From Rhodospirillaceae bacterium (lineage in GTDB: Bacteria > Pseudomonadota > Alphaproteobacteria > UBA8366): 64,000 nt of DNA. Shown piece after piece: positions 36,167-44,841 of the stretch. The stretch is taken from assembly GCA_002711555.1 (NCBI GenBank), contig PARQ01000007.1, positions 1-64,000 of the forward strand, in the 5' to 3' direction. Below the pieces are notes generated by a model that saw only the letters and a program-made list of their open reading frames with translations, ran no database searches and was not told the DNA's origin. Position 1 is the stretch's first letter. Every line of letters starts with the position of its first letter. The translations under genes were made by a program, and so were the position numbers.

Positions 36167-36949
36167 ATGGTCGACGCGATTAAAGCTGCTGAAATCCTTG
36201 TTACCGCGCACCTTCGGAATGAACTGCTGGAAGATATCCCAGACGATTGCAAAGCACAGACACCAGACGAGGCGATAGAAGTACAGCTTGCAATTTTGAA
36301 CCACGATAAGGTGACCCATAATGGATGGAAAGTGGCCCTAACAAATAAAGTGCTGCAGGAAAAAGCAGGAGTTACTGAACCCGCCTATGGACCAATTTTT
36401 GAAGAGTTTGTGTTTGATAACGGCCATATTTTTTCCGGCGGCCAACCCACGGTAGGTGGTATTGAGTGCGAATTCGCGGTCATTCTTAAAGAGGATCTTC
36501 CAGCCTCTGGCGCACCTTATACAACATCAAACGCTGCGGAAGCAGTGGGCAGTGTCCATCCGGCCATTGAGATCACAGGCACGAGGTTCAAGACAAGAAG
36601 CAATCTTGGAAGGCCTGGCTCGACAATGGATTTCGCCGGTAATTTTGCTTTCGTGTTTGCCGAAGGAACCACAGACTGGCAGCGCTTTGACTTGCCCAGT
36701 CACAAAGTCCAACATATAGTTGATGGTGAATTAATCAAAGAATCCACTGGTGCTTGGGTGCTAGATAATCCATTAAATTCAATATCGTTTCTCGCAAATA
36801 AGCTTGCTAATCGTGGCATTGACTTGAAAGCCGGAGAGTGGATAAGCACTGGCGCTGCCACAGGGCCAATACCAATTGGCGCCGGCTCAAAGGTCGAGGC
36901 TAACTTTGGCGAACTTGGAAGCTGTTCTTGCATAATGCCAAAAGTATAG
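36167..36949 (+). CDS. 2-keto-4-pentenoate hydratase/MhpD-family protein (paralogue)
   Basis: A 260-residue paralogue of the hydratase at 34218. Equivalent blocks are GWKVALTNKVLQEK, YGPIFEEFV, GGIECEFAVI (metal site), HPAIEITGTR and DFAGNFAFVFAEG. Both copies share the ALTN/AAFT variation of this fold, so the duplication is probably old. It has a strong AGGAGG ribosome site seven bases before the ATG. A 237-bp gene-free stretch separates it from the secreted protein. The presence of two copies hints at two related 2-oxo acids. Confidence 0.85.
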   Translation: MVDAIKAAEILVTAHLRNELLEDIPDDCKAQTPDEAIEVQLAILNHDKVTHNGWKVALTNKVLQEKAGVTEPAYGPIFEEFVFDNGHIFSGGQPTVGGIECEFAVILKEDLPASGAPYTTSNAAEAVGSVHPAIEITGTRFKTRSNLGRPGSTMDFAGNFAFVFAEGTTDWQRFDLPSHKVQHIVDGELIKESTGAWVLDNPLNSISFLANKLANRGIDLKAGEWISTGAATGPIPIGAGSKVEANFGELGSCSCIMPKV

Positions 36950-37297
36950 TATGCAACTTTTTTGACTGTGTTTGTATAAATTAGATTAGAAATACGGTTT
37001 TTTTAATTCTGCGCCCAGAAAGAGCAAATGCAGACGCTTTACCTGTCTAGTGCACTATTCTTAATACTTTAAGCTTATCTAGGATTCTGGTGTGTGTTTC
37101 GCTAATCTGTATTATCGAATAGTGTCCAGAAATACGAGGATTTTGCCTCGCCTTTTCCCATGCTCTTTCGGGGCGCAAACTGATCTATGAGTCATTTAGC
37201 GAAAGAGCTTTTTTGCAAATCAAAGGGAAAATAAAGAAACTCACGTTCTCACATATAGAGGCAGCAATACCATTTGTTTTTATATTTTGCAGTGCAT
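36950..37297. other. 348-bp gap with a terminator-like hairpin
   Basis: No coding region is visible between the second hydratase and the convergent TPR-methyltransferase. A strong terminator-like hairpin is listed separately at 37162-37214, and a small GC-rich hairpin (CGAGG...CCTCG, near 37134-37149) precedes it. A noncoding RNA upstream of the terminator is possible, but no clear promoter was found. Confidence 0.5.
37162..37214 (+). terminator. Rho-independent terminator-like hairpin
   Basis: GCTCTTTCG at 37162-37170 pairs perfectly with CGAAAGAGC at 37200-37208 (nine pairs, 29-base loop), directly followed by six T at 37209-37214. It could end transcripts from the hydratase or from a small RNA. 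The long loop is unusual. Confidence 0.45.
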
Positions 37298-38902
37298 TCA
37301 TTCAAAATGACAGCGTACGCAAAAGCATTCGCGCGGCTCGTTGTCAGAGCTATATTCGTGAATTGCCTCAGTGACGGAAACCGGAGTGAGGCCTGCTGCG
37401 ATAATCGCAGCTTTTATTTCTAACCACGGATGCTCAAAAAAATTGTGTTCATTGAGTCTTGAGGTGCCATCTGTACTCTTGAAAACAGTGAAGATTAGCT
37501 GGCCGGACCGTCGTAAGGCATTGGCCATGACGGTCAACACCTTATCCAAAGCACGGAAATGAAATAGGACGGCAGCTGAAACAATAAGGTCGTAGGCCTC
37601 ATGCTTTCGCGAGAGGAAATCCACTAGGTCTGCAACTTCTATTGCCTCATAAACGCCTTTACTCTCCGCCACCGCCGCCATCTCGGGAGAAATATCAACT
37701 CCGTCAAGCCGTTTTACTAATGATTTTAATCTTATGCCTAAACTACCGCTACCGCATCCAACATCAAGTACATGCCCATTGTGCCCAATTTCGCGAACCG
37801 ATTCCTTAACGGCCGCGAGTATCAACTCATGACCGTTATAATTTTCCTTGACCGTCTGATCCCAAGTATGAGCACGGATACGATAGAAATTTTTTAGGTA
37901 CGCGGAAGTCGCACGATTTGGGATATCCTCAACTCCACTGGCCCCAAGCTTCAATCTGCCCCCTAAGCGGTCGGAAGGATCAAGCTTTAGATATCGGGCC
38001 ATCGCATCACCGCCTGGACCTAAATCGCCCTTAGCAAGCAGGGCTACCGCAAGATAAAACCATGCAAAATCGAGCGCTGGGTGCTCCGACACGGTTTCAT
38101 TAAGATGCTCAATAACTCGGACATCTTGGTGGTGACGACGAGCCAATTTAGCAAATGCTTCACATATCAAAGGAGACTCAGGATCCCTCTCAGCAGCTCT
38201 TTGATACATTTTTAAGGCTTGTGTCTCCTCGCCGCCTTCTTGCAATAACATGCCGAAGTTCAGTAGGCAGCTAGCGTCGGCGTTAGGCTGCGATACAGCT
38301 TTTGCAAAGAGAATTTTTGCCTCTTCGCGACGGCCAAGCTTGGCCAGCACAACCGCGTAATTTCCGACAATATTCAAATCATTCGGTTCTATTTTTAAAA
38401 GGTGTTTGAACGCACGAGCCGCACCTTTGATATTGCCAGACTCCATTCTGCAAACGGCAAGTAAATTCCATACTCTTAAGTCGTTTTTATGTAGTTGGGC
38501 AGGTGCCTCTAGCAACTTTACTGCTGTATCAATTTTCCCAGACATTTTTGCCGCCAAAGCGGCACCATACAGTATCTCACTATCTGTTTCTCCCAGCTCA
38601 AGAGCATGGCAGTATGCATCTTCAGCGGCCACAAAATCACCCTGAGCTTCAAGTGCTGCGCCGAGATTGGCAAAAATCTCACCATCACCTGGCGCTAATT
38701 TAGTGGCCTGCCGAAAAGCAGTGACCGCCTCCTCAAGCCGATCCAGCTTACAAAGCACGGCGCCCAGCAAATGGTATACATCCGGGTCGCTCGATTGAGT
38801 GCCGATTAATGCTCGGCATCCAATCTCGGCTTGCTCAAAAAGTCCCGCTTCAAAATCAGCAAGCACACCATCAAATGAAATTTCCAAATACTTCCTCTTC
38901 AC
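37298..38902 (-). CDS. TPR-repeat protein fused to a SAM methyltransferase
   Basis: A 534-residue fusion. The N-terminal ~330 residues are a run of tetratricopeptide repeats (for example DPDVYHLLGAVLCKLDRLEEA, then GEIFANLGAALEAQGDF), a protein-protein scaffold. The C-terminal ~190 residues are a class I SAM methyltransferase with GHVLDVGCGSGSLGIRLK (motif I, near residue 380), VDISPEM and VSAAVLFHFRALD. Such TPR-methyltransferase fusions are seen in Alphaproteobacteria but substrates are not known. The start is a GTG at 38902 without a clear ribosome site. It is convergent with the second hydratase. Confidence 0.82.
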   Translation of the reverse strand: MKRKYLEISFDGVLADFEAGLFEQAEIGCRALIGTQSSDPDVYHLLGAVLCKLDRLEEAVTAFRQATKLAPGDGEIFANLGAALEAQGDFVAAEDAYCHALELGETDSEILYGAALAAKMSGKIDTAVKLLEAPAQLHKNDLRVWNLLAVCRMESGNIKGAARAFKHLLKIEPNDLNIVGNYAVVLAKLGRREEAKILFAKAVSQPNADASCLLNFGMLLQEGGEETQALKMYQRAAERDPESPLICEAFAKLARRHHQDVRVIEHLNETVSEHPALDFAWFYLAVALLAKGDLGPGGDAMARYLKLDPSDRLGGRLKLGASGVEDIPNRATSAYLKNFYRIRAHTWDQTVKENYNGHELILAAVKESVREIGHNGHVLDVGCGSGSLGIRLKSLVKRLDGVDISPEMAAVAESKGVYEAIEVADLVDFLSRKHEAYDLIVSAAVLFHFRALDKVLTVMANALRRSGQLIFTVFKSTDGTSRLNEHNFFEHPWLEIKAAIIAAGLTPVSVTEAIHEYSSDNEPRECFCVRCHFE

Positions 38903-39085
38903 ACCAAGGGTTTGAGAATGTCAATATATAAGTGTAGATATGTCCGATGTGTAGTTATTGAATATTACAAAAAGAATTACAGCCCGCGACTGAATAAATG
39001 CCTCAAGAACCTACTACAGTAAATCATGCCCTCACAATTCAAATATAATATTTAAATTGCGCTGATTTTAGGACGCTCAATCTTT

Positions 39086-39107
39086 TTAGATTATATTTAG
39101 ATTATAT
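39086..39107. repeat. Tandem 11-bp direct repeat upstream of msrB
   Basis: TTAGATTATAT occurs twice head to tail with no gap (39086-39096 and 39097-39107), 70 bp before the msrB start. The one-helical-turn spacing would place two bound protein subunits on the same DNA face. It could also be simple AT-rich slippage. Confidence 0.4.
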
Positions 39108-39176
39108 GAGGCACCACTTATGCCAGCTGAGGTAATATGAGAATGGTGTGATTTGCGCAAAACCAAGGAGAGGAAA

Positions 39177-39572
39177 ATGCCGGAAAAATTTATCAAACCT
39201 GATATTGAATGGCGCGAACAGCTGACCCCAGAGCAATATCACATCACTCGAGAATCAGGCACTGAGAGGGCTTTTACGGGTGCATATTATGATTGTACCA
39301 TCGAAGGCACATACGAATGCGTTTGTTGCGGACGGGACTTGTTCAGTTCAGAAGCCAAGTTCAACTCTGGAACTGGTTGGCCAAGTTTTTCCGAACCAAT
39401 AAAAGAAAATAGTGTTATTGAACGACAGGATATCAGCTTCTCAATGGTACGCACGGAAGTAATTTGCTCTCGCTGCAATGGGCATCTCGGGCACGTATTT
39501 CCTGATGGGCCTCCTCCAACTGGTCTACGTTACTGCATTAACTCAGCGTCTTTAAAACTAAGCCCCAAGTGA
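39177..39572 (+). CDS. msrB: Peptide-methionine (R)-S-oxide reductase
   Basis: Repairs R-methionine sulfoxide using thioredoxin. 131 residues from the ATG at 39177. The structural zinc is bound by C48-x-x-C51 (CVCCGRDLF) and C97-x-x-C100 (CSRCNG); the catalytic residue is C120 in [10 protein letters not shown]. Cysteine is used here, so this copy is not a selenoprotein. The AAGGAGAGG ribosome site lies close before the ATG; an upstream TTG would add eight residues. The gene is alone on its strand between the TPR fusion and bioA. Confidence 0.95.
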   Translation: MPEKFIKPDIEWREQLTPEQYHITRESGTERAFTGAYYDCTIEGTYECVCCGRDLFSSEAKFNSGTGWPSFSEPIKENSVIERQDISFSMVRTEVICSRCNGHLGHVFPDGPPPTGLRYCINSASLKLSPK

Positions 39573-39640
39573 GGAAAGTGCCGTTTTCAATATTCACGCC
39601 GTATAATTGATGCCGTTTAATTTTATATGATTTCGAGTTT

Positions 39641-40921
39641 CTACCGCTCGTTAGACCATTGCGAAATAACCTTGTATACCGCTCGAGTTAGAACATTAAG
39701 GTCATTTGGTTCAATTACAAGCGGAGGCATCAGATAAACAAAATCTCCGAAAGGCCTAACCCAAACTCCCTCCAACGTAAATTGCTTGCGCATAGCAGCT
39801 AAATCAGGCACGCGGTCTAGCTGGACAACGCCAATGGCGCCTTTTACGCGGACATCAATCACCCCGTTTAGTTTGGTACACTCATGGAGTTCTTCCGCTA
39901 GTTGGGTTTGTATTAAATCCACCTGTGCCAATCGATCCTCACTTTCAAACAAATCCAGCGAGGCGTTTGCTGCGGCGCAGCCCAATGCATGCCCTGTATA
40001 AGTAGGCCCGTGCATAAATGCTTTGCCTGCGTCCTCTGATAAGAATGCTTCGTAGACCCGGCTATTAGCAACGGTCGCCGCTAACGGCATTGTACCGCCG
40101 GTGAGCGCCTTAGATAATGTAATGATATCTGGAGAAATGCCTGCTTGTTCGCAGGCAAACATGCTACCGGTGCGCCCAAAGCCTGTAGCAATTTCGTCGA
40201 GGATTAGCAGTAAGTCATAGCGATGGCAAAGTTTGCTGACACGGCGTAATATTTCAGGTGAATGAAATTTCATGCCACCTGCCGCTTGTACTAGAGGTTC
40301 TAGGAGTACTGCTGCAAGGCGGACAGATTCGTCGGCAAGGAAGGATTCAAAATCTTCAAATTCTTCATCAGTTCTCGGTAAAGGCATCACGAACTGCTCG
40401 GGTAATACCCCCTTGAACATCGAATGCATCCCCTCTTCAGGGTCGCAAACCGACATCGCTGTCATCGTATCCCCATGATAACCGTTCAGAAAACTAACAA
40501 ATTTAGCACGCCCGCGCTGACCACGGTTCAGCCAATATTGCACGGCCATTTTCATCGCGACCTCAATAGAAACTGACCCTGATTCGGAATAGAAAACGTG
40601 ACCGAGATCACCGGGTAAGATATTGGCTAAGCGCTCTGACAGCCGCGCAACCGGCTCGTGAATAAAACCTCCGAGCATAACATGTGGTAATTTCTCAAGT
40701 TGCGATGCGACGGCCTCACGAATATGGGGATGCGAGTAGCCATGGCACGCCGTCCACCAAGATGCAGTGCCATCAATCAAATAGGTGCCATCGGCCAGTT
40801 CAATCCGAACTCCGCTGGCGCGGATCGCTGCTTCCGGATTTGTTTGTGTTTGCATCTGAGCGTATGGTAACCACAAATGGGGATATCCATCCCTCGCCCA
40901 GTCTGGCCAAGCATTATCCAT
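39641..40921 (-). CDS. bioA: Adenosylmethionine-8-amino-7-oxononanoate aminotransferase
   Basis: PLP enzyme that transaminates KAPA to DAPA using S-adenosylmethionine in biotin synthesis. 426 residues from the ATG at 40921. It has the class III transaminase blocks [43 protein letters not shown] and the PLP lysine in [14 protein letters not shown] longer start (TTG at 40927) is possible. It directly follows bioB on the same strand (11-bp gap) and is therefore in the same operon. bioC and bioH do not occur in the window. Confidence 0.94.
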   Translation of the reverse strand: MDNAWPDWARDGYPHLWLPYAQMQTQTNPEAAIRASGVRIELADGTYLIDGTASWWTACHGYSHPHIREAVASQLEKLPHVMLGGFIHEPVARLSERLANILPGDLGHVFYSESGSVSIEVAMKMAVQYWLNRGQRGRAKFVSFLNGYHGDTMTAMSVCDPEEGMHSMFKGVLPEQFVMPLPRTDEEFEDFESFLADESVRLAAVLLEPLVQAAGGMKFHSPEILRRVSKLCHRYDLLLILDEIATGFGRTGSMFACEQAGISPDIITLSKALTGGTMPLAATVANSRVYEAFLSEDAGKAFMHGPTYTGHALGCAAANASLDLFESEDRLAQVDLIQTQLAEELHECTKLNGVIDVRVKGAIGVVQLDRVPDLAAMRKQFTLEGVWVRPFGDFVYLMPPLVIEPNDLNVLTRAVYKVISQWSNER

Positions 40922-40931
40922 CACCAAATAA

Positions 40932-41933
40932 TCACTCGTTCAGTGGCATCTCTAGGGGATGAATACCCAAGCGCGCGAATAAAGCATCATCCTCATCAAC
41001 TTCGGGATTAGACGTAGTCAAAAGCTTTTCGCCACAAAAAATTGAATTCGCCCCTGCCATGAAACATAGGGCTTGAGCTTCACCACTCATGCTTTCACGT
41101 CCGGCAGAAAGACGCACAAAACTTTTAGGCATCAAGATACGCGCTACTGCTATGGTTCTTATGAACTCCAACACATCAAAGTCTTCGTTGTTGTTAAGTG
41201 GTGTTCCCTCCACCTTCACCAACATATTTATTGGAACACTCTCAGGATGGTGTTTCATGTTTGCAAGTGTCATCAACATGCCTGCTCGATCTTCTCGTTC
41301 CTCGCCAAGACCAACTATACCGCCAGAACACACATTCATGCCGGATTTTCGAACATTGTCGATGGTATCGAGCCTATCTTGGTAGGTACGACTTGTGATT
41401 ATTTCTGAGTAAAATTCTTCTGATGTATCAACATTATGATTATAGTAATCAAGACCAGCTTCGGAAAGTCGAGAGGCCTGCTCCTTAGTTAGCATTCCTA
41501 ATGTCATGCAGCTTTCCATTCCAAGATCTTTTACACCTTTTATCATAGCAATTATCTTGTCGAGATCACGATCCTTCGGATTACGCCACGCCGCCCCCAT
41601 ACAAAACCGTGAGGCACCAGTATCTTTTGCAGCCCTAGCTTCCGCTAGCACTGCTTGCACTTCTAATAATTTTTCGGCAGGTAAATCAGTATGATAGTGT
41701 GCACTTTGCGGACAGTACTTGCAATCCTCCGGACAACCGCCAGTTTTGATTGAAAGCAAACGACTTTTTTGCACTTCATTTGGATTGAAATACAGACGAT
41801 GTACTGTCTGCGCTTCGAAAAGAAGATCATTAAAACTGAGTGCAAAAAGCTCCATTATTTCGCTACGGCGCCAGTCGTGGCGTAATCCATCACTTTCAAC
41901 GAACGCGGCGGGATCTATTTCAGCTAAACTCAT
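40932..41933 (-). CDS. bioB: Biotin synthase
   Basis: Radical SAM enzyme that inserts sulfur into dethiobiotin. 333 residues with the radical SAM cysteines C67-x3-C71-x2-C74 ([13 protein letters not shown]), [21 protein letters not shown], and the second cluster region with [10 protein letters not shown] (bridging Cys) and the Arg in [11 protein letters not shown]. Length and layout are normal. It is divergent from bioF across a 135-bp regulatory gap and precedes bioA. Confidence 0.97.
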   Translation of the reverse strand: MSLAEIDPAAFVESDGLRHDWRRSEIMELFALSFNDLLFEAQTVHRLYFNPNEVQKSRLLSIKTGGCPEDCKYCPQSAHYHTDLPAEKLLEVQAVLAEARAAKDTGASRFCMGAAWRNPKDRDLDKIIAMIKGVKDLGMESCMTLGMLTKEQASRLSEAGLDYYNHNVDTSEEFYSEIITSRTYQDRLDTIDNVRKSGMNVCSGGIVGLGEEREDRAGMLMTLANMKHHPESVPINMLVKVEGTPLNNNEDFDVLEFIRTIAVARILMPKSFVRLSAGRESMSGEAQALCFMAGANSIFCGEKLLTTSNPEVDEDDALFARLGIHPLEMPLNE

Positions 41934-42017
41934 TCAAAATACTTTCGATTACAGATACTATTTATGTGCATATTCATTAACCACGAGGATAAAGTCAAAT
42001 AACTGTTCGAAGACTTA

Positions 42018-42052
42018 TTGACAGACGCACACTCGTGCAGGACTTTAGATAA
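42018..42052 (+). promoter_or_regulatory. Candidate bioF promoter and BioR-like operator
   Basis: In the divergent bioB/bioF gap a perfect -35 hexamer TTGACA lies at 42018-42023; an imperfect -10 (TTAGAT) follows 21 bases later, a poor spacing. The sequence CTTTAGATAA at 42043-42052 matches eight of ten positions of the BioR operator consensus TTATMKATAA used by GntR-family BioR in Alphaproteobacteria. It overlaps the expected -10 region, as a repressor site would. Two mismatches keep this tentative. Confidence 0.3.
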
Positions 42053-42068
42053 AGTATAGGAGATTGAT

Positions 42069-43250
42069 TTGAAATCACTCGATCAGTTTTGCCAAGGGAA
42101 ACTCGACGATTTGGAGTCAAAAAAATTACGCCGCGTCCTCGTCGAGACGGATCGTCATGGCCCCGCAAAAACACGACGTGCCGGGAAAGATATGATTTCA
42201 TTTTCTTGCAATGACTACCTTGATCTATCGCATCATCCAAAAGTTCTTTCTGCCGCTAATTCAGCACTTTATCGTTACGGAGCAGGGTCTGGGGCATCGC
42301 GTCTAGTAACCGGCAACACTCCGCTTTACGCACAATTGGAAACTAAGCTCGCAAAGTTCAAGGGAAGTGAAGATGCTATTGTTTTTGGTAACGGGTATTT
42401 AACAAATCTTGGCGCAATCCCATGCCTTGTTGGACGCAAAGACCTCATAATCGCCGATGAGCTCTGCCATGCCTGTTTATATGCCGGGGCGCACTTAAGC
42501 AGATCTACTTTTAAGACTTTTCACCACAACAGTGTCAGTCAATTGGCAGCCATACTTGAATCATCGCGAAGTCAGCACCCAAAATGTATGATCCTTGTCG
42601 ATGGGGTCTATAGTATGGACGGAGATCGGGCTCCTGTTAAAGAGATTGCATCATTAGCCGAAAAATACGATGCCTGGCTATTAATAGACGATGCTCATGG
42701 GCTTGGAGTTGTTGCAGATGGGAAAGGCAGTTCCTACGTTGATGGAAATCGGATCCCGGTGCCCTTGCAAATGGGCACTCTCTCGAAGGCAATAGGTGGT
42801 TACGGGGGCTATCTGTGTGCCTCCAAGCCTGTGATTGACTTTATCAAAACTCGTGCACGCAGTTTTATTTACACCACAGGTCTACCACCCGCTACATTGG
42901 CCGCTGCCATTGCCTCTCTTGACTTAATTGCCACAGACAAAGAATTGGTGAAAAAACCTATGATGCATGCTAAGCTTTTTTCTAGAATACTCGGCCTATC
43001 GGAGCCTGAAAGCTGTATTGTACCGGTTATCCTTGGTTCGGCAGAAAAAGCTCTCGAAGCTAGCTCAGCACTTGAAAACGATGGGTATATTGTCACGCCA
43101 ATTCGCCCACCGACCGTCGCAGAGGGTACATCTAGGCTACGTGTTACTTTTACTGCCGAACACAAAGAAGCTGATGTGCTTCAGCTTGCTAATTCATTAC
43201 GACCTTTTCTTCCTGAAAAGTCTATTTATCCTTTCACAGTCAGCTCATGA
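42069..43250 (+). CDS. bioF: 8-amino-7-oxononanoate synthase
   Basis: PLP enzyme joining pimeloyl-ACP/CoA with alanine to give KAPA. 393 residues with FSCNDYLDLSHHPKV near the N-terminus, GSGASRLVTGNTPLYAQLE, LVDGVYSMDGDRAP, LLIDDAHGLGVV and the PLP lysine in TLSKAIGGYGGYLC. It starts with TTG at 42069, supported by AGGAG six bases upstream. Its TGA overlaps the ATG of bioD (ATGA), so the two are coupled. Confidence 0.95.
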   Translation: MKSLDQFCQGKLDDLESKKLRRVLVETDRHGPAKTRRAGKDMISFSCNDYLDLSHHPKVLSAANSALYRYGAGSGASRLVTGNTPLYAQLETKLAKFKGSEDAIVFGNGYLTNLGAIPCLVGRKDLIIADELCHACLYAGAHLSRSTFKTFHHNSVSQLAAILESSRSQHPKCMILVDGVYSMDGDRAPVKEIASLAEKYDAWLLIDDAHGLGVVADGKGSSYVDGNRIPVPLQMGTLSKAIGGYGGYLCASKPVIDFIKTRARSFIYTTGLPPATLAAAIASLDLIATDKELVKKPMMHAKLFSRILGLSEPESCIVPVILGSAEKALEASSALENDGYIVTPIRPPTVAEGTSRLRVTFTAEHKEADVLQLANSLRPFLPEKSIYPFTVSS

Positions 43251-43927
43251 AGAAATTTTTTATAACTTCTACAGGCACTGAAATCGGGAAAACCGTTGTT
43301 ACTACAACGCTTGCATGGCAGGCTCGGAAAGAAGGTAAGCGGGTCCGTGTATTAAAACCAGTGATTAGCGGTTTTGACGAGGAAACCTGCAACGAAAGCG
43401 ATACAGCGCAAATTCTGCAATGCCTCGACATTGAACAAACGCAAGCCTCGATAGAATCAATTTCGCCATGGCGGTTTAAAGCACCACTTTCTCCGGACAT
43501 GGCAGCAGCACGAGAAGGTACGCCTTTAGAATTTAATTCTATTATAAATTTTTGTCAGGAAAAAGAAACCGAGTCGAACGATCTTCTACTAATCGAAGGT
43601 GTAGGAGGATTGATGGTACCCCTAACCGACTCCAGAACTGTCCTAGACTGGATCAAAGCTTTGGGATACCCCGTCATAATAGTTGTCGGTTCATACCTGG
43701 GCACAATCAGTCATACGTTAACCACTGTGGAAACTGCACAAAAGTTTGGGCTGAATGTCGCTTCCATAGTAATCAGCGAGTCAGAAAATAGCCCGGTCCC
43801 CATCCATGAAACAGCTAACGCTATAAAACGGTTTCTGACCAAAATTCCTATACTAGAGTTACCGCGCCTTGCCCCCAGCTCAACACCGTGGCAAGAAGCA
43901 CCAGAATTAATAATAAAAAACCCGTAA
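43247..43927 (+). CDS. bioD: Dethiobiotin synthetase
   Basis: ATP-dependent carboxylase closing the ureido ring in biotin synthesis. 226 residues with the P-loop TSTGTEIGKTVVTTTLAW (about 7-20), KPVISGFDEE, the Asp/Glu block and a later LLLIEGVGGLMVPLTD segment. The start overlaps the bioF stop. The four genes bioB, bioA, bioF and bioD here cover the last four steps of the pathway; the pimelate-forming genes are missing locally. Confidence 0.94.
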   Translation: MKKFFITSTGTEIGKTVVTTTLAWQARKEGKRVRVLKPVISGFDEETCNESDTAQILQCLDIEQTQASIESISPWRFKAPLSPDMAAAREGTPLEFNSIINFCQEKETESNDLLLIEGVGGLMVPLTDSRTVLDWIKALGYPVIIVVGSYLGTISHTLTTVETAQKFGLNVASIVISESENSPVPIHETANAIKRFLTKIPILELPRLAPSSTPWQEAPELIIKNP

Positions 43928-43982
43928 CTAAAATTTACATGGCAATACTAGAACAACTTTTATCTTACATGGGAGAATGCTA

Positions 43983-44840
43983 ATGGAGGTTATTCCTTCT
44001 GGCGGCGCTCACGGCGCAGAGATAATGGGTGTTGACTTGAGTCAGCCGCTGAACGACGACACTTTCGAGTCGATACTAGCTGCTTTTCACACCCATTCAG
44101 TCATCGTTTTTCGGAACCAGGATATTGCGGAGGAGGATCACATACGGTTTTCAAGACGTATTGGGGACATTGACAATGATGTCTATGGCCATTTTGCGCA
44201 TCCGAACCACGGAGAAATCGTTATAATTTCTAATATCCTCGACGAAGACGGCAAGCCGATCGGCGTGTCCGATGCGGGTAAATTTTGGCATACTGATCTC
44301 GCATACACCAAAACCCCGAGCCGAGCTTCACTCCTCTATTCTTTTGAAGTGCCTGTTTCTGATGACGGAACCGTGCTCGGCGACACACTATTCTCTAATA
44401 CGGCTGCAGCCTACGACGGGTTGCCCGATGACATCAAAAGCCGCATTGATGGCAAATCAATTACTAACCGACATGCCTACGCCTATTTCAAATCTGGCCA
44501 AGGCGAGCAATTTAAAAAATCGGCAGAGGCTCTCAACGACGTTGAACACCCACTAGTAATCAAACATCCCTTTACCGGACGGAAAATTTTATTTTGCAAT
44601 GAAGCCATGACTGTCCGCATAAATGACCTGCCAATAGAGGAAAGCGAGCAGTTATTGGGTTTTCTGGTTGAATGGGTGAAAAAGCCAGACTTCGTCTACC
44701 GACATAAATGGCAGGCGGGCGATTTATTAATGTGGGACAATTTCCCAACGCAACACTTTGTTGAACACAATTTCGAGCTACCACTGCGACGCAGGATGCA
44801 GCGAATTACAGTGCGCGGTACAGTCCCAATACCGGCCTAA
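43983..44840 (+). CDS. TauD/TfdA-family dioxygenase
   Basis: A 285-residue Fe(II)/2-oxoglutarate dioxygenase (TauD fold). The iron motif H103-x-D105 is in KFWHTDLAYTKTPSRA; the distal His lies in LLMWDNFPTQHFVEHNF and the 2-oxoglutarate Arg in RRRMQRITVRG. TauD members often cleave sulfonates, phenoxyacids or carnitine-like compounds; the substrate is unclear. The start at 43983 sits six bases after GGGAGA; an alternative ATG at 43977 would leave no spacing. It is convergent with a CoA-transferase gene, possibly part of one catabolic island. Confidence 0.87.
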   Translation: MEVIPSGGAHGAEIMGVDLSQPLNDDTFESILAAFHTHSVIVFRNQDIAEEDHIRFSRRIGDIDNDVYGHFAHPNHGEIVIISNILDEDGKPIGVSDAGKFWHTDLAYTKTPSRASLLYSFEVPVSDDGTVLGDTLFSNTAAAYDGLPDDIKSRIDGKSITNRHAYAYFKSGQGEQFKKSAEALNDVEHPLVIKHPFTGRKILFCNEAMTVRINDLPIEESEQLLGFLVEWVKKPDFVYRHKWQAGDLLMWDNFPTQHFVEHNFELPLRRRMQRITVRGTVPIPA

Positions 44841-44841
44841 T

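Noticed and set aside
39177..39572. msrB as a second selenoprotein
   Set aside because: The catalytic position encodes cysteine (C120), and there is no in-frame UGA.
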